This document shows positions 60,558 through 64,000 of a DNA stretch of 64,000 nt, one piece after another. The position numbers and the translations under genes are program-made. Source of the DNA: Caldatribacterium sp964426875 (GTDB lineage: Bacteria > Atribacterota > Atribacteria > Atribacterales > Caldatribacteriaceae); assembly GCA_964426875.1 (NCBI GenBank), contig CAYRSB010000005.1, positions 30,817-94,816 on the forward strand, in the 5' to 3' direction. How positions within the stretch are numbered: position 1 is the first letter of the stretch; every line of letters begins with the position of its first letter. The notes beneath the pieces are model-generated. The model ran no database searches and was not told the origin of the DNA. It worked only from the letters and a program-made list of their open reading frames with translations.

Positions 60558-62362
60558 AATCCGGTTTTGAGAACGGCAAGAAAGGCCTCCTGGGGTATAC
60601 GAACCCTTCCTATGGCCTTCATCCTCCTTTTCCCCTCTTTCTGTCGTTCCAGAAGCTTTCGCTTGCGCGTCACATCCCCACCGTAACACTTTTGCAAAAC
60701 ATCTTTCCTGAGGGCAGGAATGTCCTCTCGGGCAATAACCTTTCCACCGATAGTTGCCTGAACGGAGACTACAAAGAGCTGACGAGGAATGATTTCTTTG
60801 AGCCTGCTCACAAGTTCTCGGGCCCGATAGTAAGCATTCTCCTTGCAAGAGACGAAAGAGAGACCATCCACCCGCTCTCGGTTAACCAAAATATCCACTC
60901 TCACAAGGTCTGCGGGATGGTAACCCACGAGCTCGTAGTCAAAACTGGCATAGCCACGGCTTTTCGCCTTGAGATTGCCATAGAAATCAAGAAGGGTTTC
61001 CGCCATAGGCAGTTCATATGTGAGCAGCACCGTCTTCTCATCAAGAAAGAGCATATCCTTGAAAATTCCCCTTCGGGACTGACAGAGTTCCATGATGCCC
61101 CCAAGGTACTGGGATGGGACAACTATTTTTGCCAAAATGTAAGGCTCTTCAGCTTCCTCCACTTCACCAAGGGGAGGAAAATCCTTAGGAGACCGAATTT
61201 CAAGCACCTCTCCCTTTTTGGTCAAAACCCGGTATACGACATGGGGGGCCGTAGCAATGACCTCGATGTTAAACTCCCTTTCGATCCGCTCTTGAACAAT
61301 TTCCATGTGGAGGAGGCCAAGAAATCCACAACGAAAACCAAAACCGAGTGCTTCCGAGACATCCGTCTCAAAGACAAGGGAAGCGTCGTTCAATTGAAGC
61401 TTCTCAAGAGCCTCCTTAAGGTTCTGGTAACTTTCGTACTCCACCGGATAGAAACTGCAGAAGACCAGGGGTTTCACCTTTTTATAACCAGGGATGGGGA
61501 GAATAGCCGGGCGGCTTGACAGGGTTATAGTGTCCCCAACTCTACTGTCCTGGACATTCTTGATGTTGCAGGCAATGTATCCCACTTCTCCAGGGCCAAG
61601 GTATTCCACTTCTTGCATTTCCGGAGCAAAGGCACCAACACCTACCACCTCAAAGGTTTTCCCAGTGGAAAACATGAGAACTTCCATCCCTCTGCGTATC
61701 TCCCCGTCAAAAACCCGCACAAAAGGTAAGACACCGCGGTAAGAATCATAAACGGAATCGAAAATCAAGGCCCTCAAAGGCTCGTCGCTCTTCCCCACAG
61801 GAGGAGGAATAAACTCGATAATCCTCTCCAAGAGCTCCTCAACACCAACACCGTGTTTCGCGCTGATCAAGGTGAAGGGAGGGTGTTGTTTTCCCAATAT
61901 GGACTCAAGTTCTTCCATCGCCCTTTGGGGATCGGCCGAAGGGAGGTCGATTTTATTGATTACTGGGAGAACAACAAGACCCTGTTCCAAGGCAAGGCGG
62001 GCATGGGCCAGTGTCTGGGCTTCGACCCCTTGAGAAGCATCCACAAGAAGCAACGCCCCTTCACAGGCAGCAAGGCTGCGTGAAACCTCATAACTAAAGT
62101 CGGCATGTCCCGGGGTATCGATGAGGTGAAAGAGGTACTCCTTTCGATGTTTCTTGGAGAAATAGCGCAACCTCACCGCTTTTGCCTTGATGGTAATACC
62201 CCGTTCTCTCTCCAGGTCCATTCGATCCAGGAACTGTTCCCGCATCTTTTCTCTTGGGACGGCATGACAAGCTTCAAGGATACGATCTGCCAGGGTGGAC
62301 TTACCGTGGTCTATATGGGCTATAATGCTGAAATTCCTGATATGTCCCTTTTCCAAGCTCAA
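60554..62362 (-). CDS. lepA: Elongation factor 4 (LepA)
   Basis: Ribosome-associated GTPase, 602 residues. G1 AHIDHGKSTLADRI, G3 DTPGHADFSYEV, G4 NKIDLPSADP, the EF-G-like domains II, III and V, and the LepA-only C-terminal domain with KMLERQKEGKRRMK-like basic residues near the end are visible (here RKRKLLERQKEGKRRMKAIG). It is the second gene of the leftward block that starts with murJ, overlapping it by 4 bases. Confidence 0.98.
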   Translation of the reverse strand: MSLEKGHIRNFSIIAHIDHGKSTLADRILEACHAVPREKMREQFLDRMDLERERGITIKAKAVRLRYFSKKHRKEYLFHLIDTPGHADFSYEVSRSLAACEGALLLVDASQGVEAQTLAHARLALEQGLVVLPVINKIDLPSADPQRAMEELESILGKQHPPFTLISAKHGVGVEELLERIIEFIPPPVGKSDEPLRALIFDSVYDSYRGVLPFVRVFDGEIRRGMEVLMFSTGKTFEVVGVGAFAPEMQEVEYLGPGEVGYIACNIKNVQDSRVGDTITLSSRPAILPIPGYKKVKPLVFCSFYPVEYESYQNLKEALEKLQLNDASLVFETDVSEALGFGFRCGFLGLLHMEIVQERIEREFNIEVIATAPHVVYRVLTKKGEVLEIRSPKDFPPLGEVEEAEEPYILAKIVVPSQYLGGIMELCQSRRGIFKDMLFLDEKTVLLTYELPMAETLLDFYGNLKAKSRGYASFDYELVGYHPADLVRVDILVNRERVDGLSFVSCKENAYYRARELVSRLKEIIPRQLFVVSVQATIGGKVIAREDIPALRKDVLQKCYGGDVTRKRKLLERQKEGKRRMKAIGRVRIPQEAFLAVLKTGL

Positions 62363-63924
62363 ACCTCCAAATCTGATCTCTGCCCTTCTCTTCCCCTAAG
62401 GATTGCAGTGAATACCCTCCTTTCGTCCATCTTTAAAAGGAAAGAGAAGGCAATGTACAAAGCCCAGATGCCAAGAGAAAGGAGCAGAAACAATTCCTTA
62501 GGATATTCTCCTGCCCTTCCTCCCAAAATTTTACAGAAGCCCGCAAAGACTGCAAGTTGTGCGCCCACTTTCCACACCCAGTCTCTGGGAAAACCGATCC
62601 AAAGAACTCCTACTTTTCTCCTTAGGGAAGAGAGCAGCACCATAAACTGAAAAAGGGCTGACACCGAAGTAGCCAATGCCACCCCTCTGAAATCAAGGAA
62701 CCTTACAAGCCAGACATCAAGCACGACATTGAGCAAAACGGCGAAGACGCTTATCTTGACAGGGGTCTTTGTGTCCCGCAGAGAGTAGAAAGCCCGAGTG
62801 AGAAGGTGATTCAGGGAAAAGAAAAGAAGACCAGGAGCATAGAACAAGAGGGCCAGGGAGGTCATCTTCGCTGCCAAAGCGTCGAATACCCCCCTTCGAT
62901 ACACAACGTTCACAACAGGCAGAGAAAAAAACATGAGGAAAATCGTAGCCGGGAGCATAAAAAAGAGGATCCACCGAATTCCCTGCCAGAGAATTCCCTT
63001 CCACTCCTCCATGTCCTCTGACCACGCATTCCGGGAAAGAGGAGGAAGAATGGCTATGGAAAGGGCGACCCCAAAAGTGCCTAAGGGAAACTCCATAAGG
63101 CGGTCGGAAAAGTAGAGGGCCGATACCGCTCCCTCTCGACACACAGAAGCCACCACTCGATCCACCAAAGTGTTGAGCTGTGAAACAGCGAGAGAAAAAG
63201 TCACAGGAAGCATCAGTTTGACAACCTGTCGGAACCCCTCGTCCTCCCAGAAACGCACTTCGATTTTCGGTAAAAGACCTTTTTGCCGGAGAGGAGGAAT
63301 CTGGAAGAGAAACTGCCCTATTCCCCCCAGAATAACTCCCCAAGCGAGAGCGTAGGGTCCAAGAACTTGCCGAAGGAAGAATATACTTACAATGGTTCCG
63401 AGGTTGAAAAAAAACGGGGCAACAGCAGACCAACTAAATATGTTCAGGGTGTTCAAAAAGCCCATAAGGAGGGCTGACCAGGAAACGAGAAGGAGAAAGG
63501 GGAACATAATCTGGGTAAAGCGAGTAGTGATGAAGAGCTTCAAAGGTTCCCCTCGGAAACCAAAGGCCACAAGTTGAACAATCCAAGGAGAAAGTGCTAT
63601 ACCCAGAAGGCACACTGCTCCAACGATGAGTGTGAAGCCACTGAAGGCTGCTGAAACAAATCTTTCAGATTGGTCCTTTGAAGTTTGGGATTTATCAACG
63701 ACATAGCGGGAAAAAACCGGCACCACAGAAGTACTTAAAGCTCCCTCGGCAAAAAGCCTCCGCAGAAGGTTAGGAATAGTGTAGGCAATGAGAAAGGCAT
63801 CGGTTGTCCAAGTAGCCCCAAAGAAGGAGGATATGAGGATTTCTCTCACAAGACCCGAAATCCTTGAGAGAAGCGTTCCTAATCCCACGGCCAGCGCATT
63901 TCTAAAAAGCGTTGTATCTTTCAT
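62359..63924 (-). CDS. murJ: Lipid II flippase MurJ/MviN
   Basis: Flips the peptidoglycan precursor lipid II across the membrane. The 521 residues contain about fourteen hydrophobic helices; the N-terminus (ALAVGLGTLLSRISGLVREI and LFAEGALSTSVVPVFSRYV) is diagnostic for the MurJ/MviN family. ATG at 63924 follows GGAAGGG; a further 20 open codons upstream run through a terminator hairpin and are rejected. With alr it marks peptidoglycan synthesis. Confidence 0.95.
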   Translation of the reverse strand: MKDTTLFRNALAVGLGTLLSRISGLVREILISSFFGATWTTDAFLIAYTIPNLLRRLFAEGALSTSVVPVFSRYVVDKSQTSKDQSERFVSAAFSGFTLIVGAVCLLGIALSPWIVQLVAFGFRGEPLKLFITTRFTQIMFPFLLLVSWSALLMGFLNTLNIFSWSAVAPFFFNLGTIVSIFFLRQVLGPYALAWGVILGGIGQFLFQIPPLRQKGLLPKIEVRFWEDEGFRQVVKLMLPVTFSLAVSQLNTLVDRVVASVCREGAVSALYFSDRLMEFPLGTFGVALSIAILPPLSRNAWSEDMEEWKGILWQGIRWILFFMLPATIFLMFFSLPVVNVVYRRGVFDALAAKMTSLALLFYAPGLLFFSLNHLLTRAFYSLRDTKTPVKISVFAVLLNVVLDVWLVRFLDFRGVALATSVSALFQFMVLLSSLRRKVGVLWIGFPRDWVWKVGAQLAVFAGFCKILGGRAGEYPKELFLLLSLGIWALYIAFSFLLKMDERRVFTAILRGREGQRSDLEV

Positions 63925-63943
63925 GGCCCTTCCCATAAAGATA

Positions 63944-63976
63944 GAAAAAAGCCCGGAAGGATTTCTTCCGGGCTTT
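63944..63976 (-). terminator. Terminator just upstream of murJ
   Basis: A 12-bp perfect stem (63948-63959 with 63965-63976, loop gattt) followed on the minus strand by TTTTTT. It ends the transcript of a gene beyond the right edge. Only about 20 bases separate it from the murJ start, so murJ is expressed either by read-through or from a promoter hidden in the hairpin. Confidence 0.88.
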
Positions 63977-64000
63977 GTCGTCATGGTACACCCTTTCTCC

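Noticed and set aside
1..64000. Search for CRISPR arrays, insertion sequences, phage genes or defence systems.
   Set aside because: No direct-repeat array, transposase, integrase, restriction or toxin-antitoxin gene was seen on either strand; the window is conserved housekeeping content throughout.

Overview
This 64 kb window comes from a bacterial chromosome that is almost entirely housekeeping. GC is near 50 % and gaps are very short: no stretch above about 130 bases lacks a gene. Fifty-four protein genes are called, 53 of them read leftward on the minus strand. The only plus-strand genes are tRNA-Leu(CAA) and a Mut7-C protein. Many stop/start pairs overlap as ATGA or TGATG, and non-AUG starts are common. 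Gene content (GatCAB, opp-type uptake, archaeal-type nicotinate phosphoribosyltransferase, GuaB3, CdaA, WhiA, EF-G-like GTPase) and Glu/Arg/Lys-rich proteins suggest a deep-branching, probably thermophilic anaerobe. Atribacterota/Caldatribacterium or a similar phylum is possible, but this is a weak inference; no rRNA or phylum marker is present. No insertion sequence, phage, CRISPR array or integron was seen.

Layout in the direction of transcription (right to left). (1) 63924-57029: murJ, lepA, hemW, rhomboid protease, CBS protein, pgk. (2) 56569-57024 (+): Mut7-C. (3) 56513-54957: FGGY kinase. (4) 54871-54030: rplM-rpsI, with a consensus promoter and a strong terminator. (5) 53972-28030: about 26 kb with no internal terminator: ornithine-racemase-like, argF, cdaA, CdaR-anchor-like ORF, EF-G-like, acpS, nnr, alr, tsaE-tsaB-rimI-tsaD, groEL, guaB3, guaA, purA, ligA, gatC-gatA-gatB, dnaE, TPR protein. 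(6) tRNA-Leu(CAA) on the plus strand. (7) 27890-15409: a 5'-nuclease derived from DNA polymerase I, glgA, coaE, uvrB-uvrA-uvrC, whiA, then a sugar-ABC ATPase with its terminator. (8) 15284-6382: gap-tpiA-secG, nicotinate phosphoribosyltransferase, oppABCDF. (9) 6311-1: infC-rpmI-rplT-pheS-pheT-cvpA-mutS2, running off the left edge.

The window therefore joins translation (IF3, L35, L20, L13, S9, PheST, GatCAB, LepA, t6A synthesis), DNA repair and replication (UvrABC, LigA, DnaE, MutS2, Pol-I-derived nuclease), lower glycolysis (Gap, Tpi, Pgk), purine interconversion (PurA, GuaA, GuaB3), peptide uptake, and envelope functions (MurJ, Alr, CdaA, CvpA).

The most unusual items are: a polA-locus protein that keeps its 5'-nuclease but has lost the polymerase motifs; a 58-residue single-TM ORF after cdaA that looks like a CdaR membrane anchor with no YbbR domains; probable AUU and AUC starts for cdaA and infC; a groEL with no groES beside it; an ornithine-racemase-like gene paired with argF; and terminators whose U-tracts touch the ribosome-binding site of the next gene.
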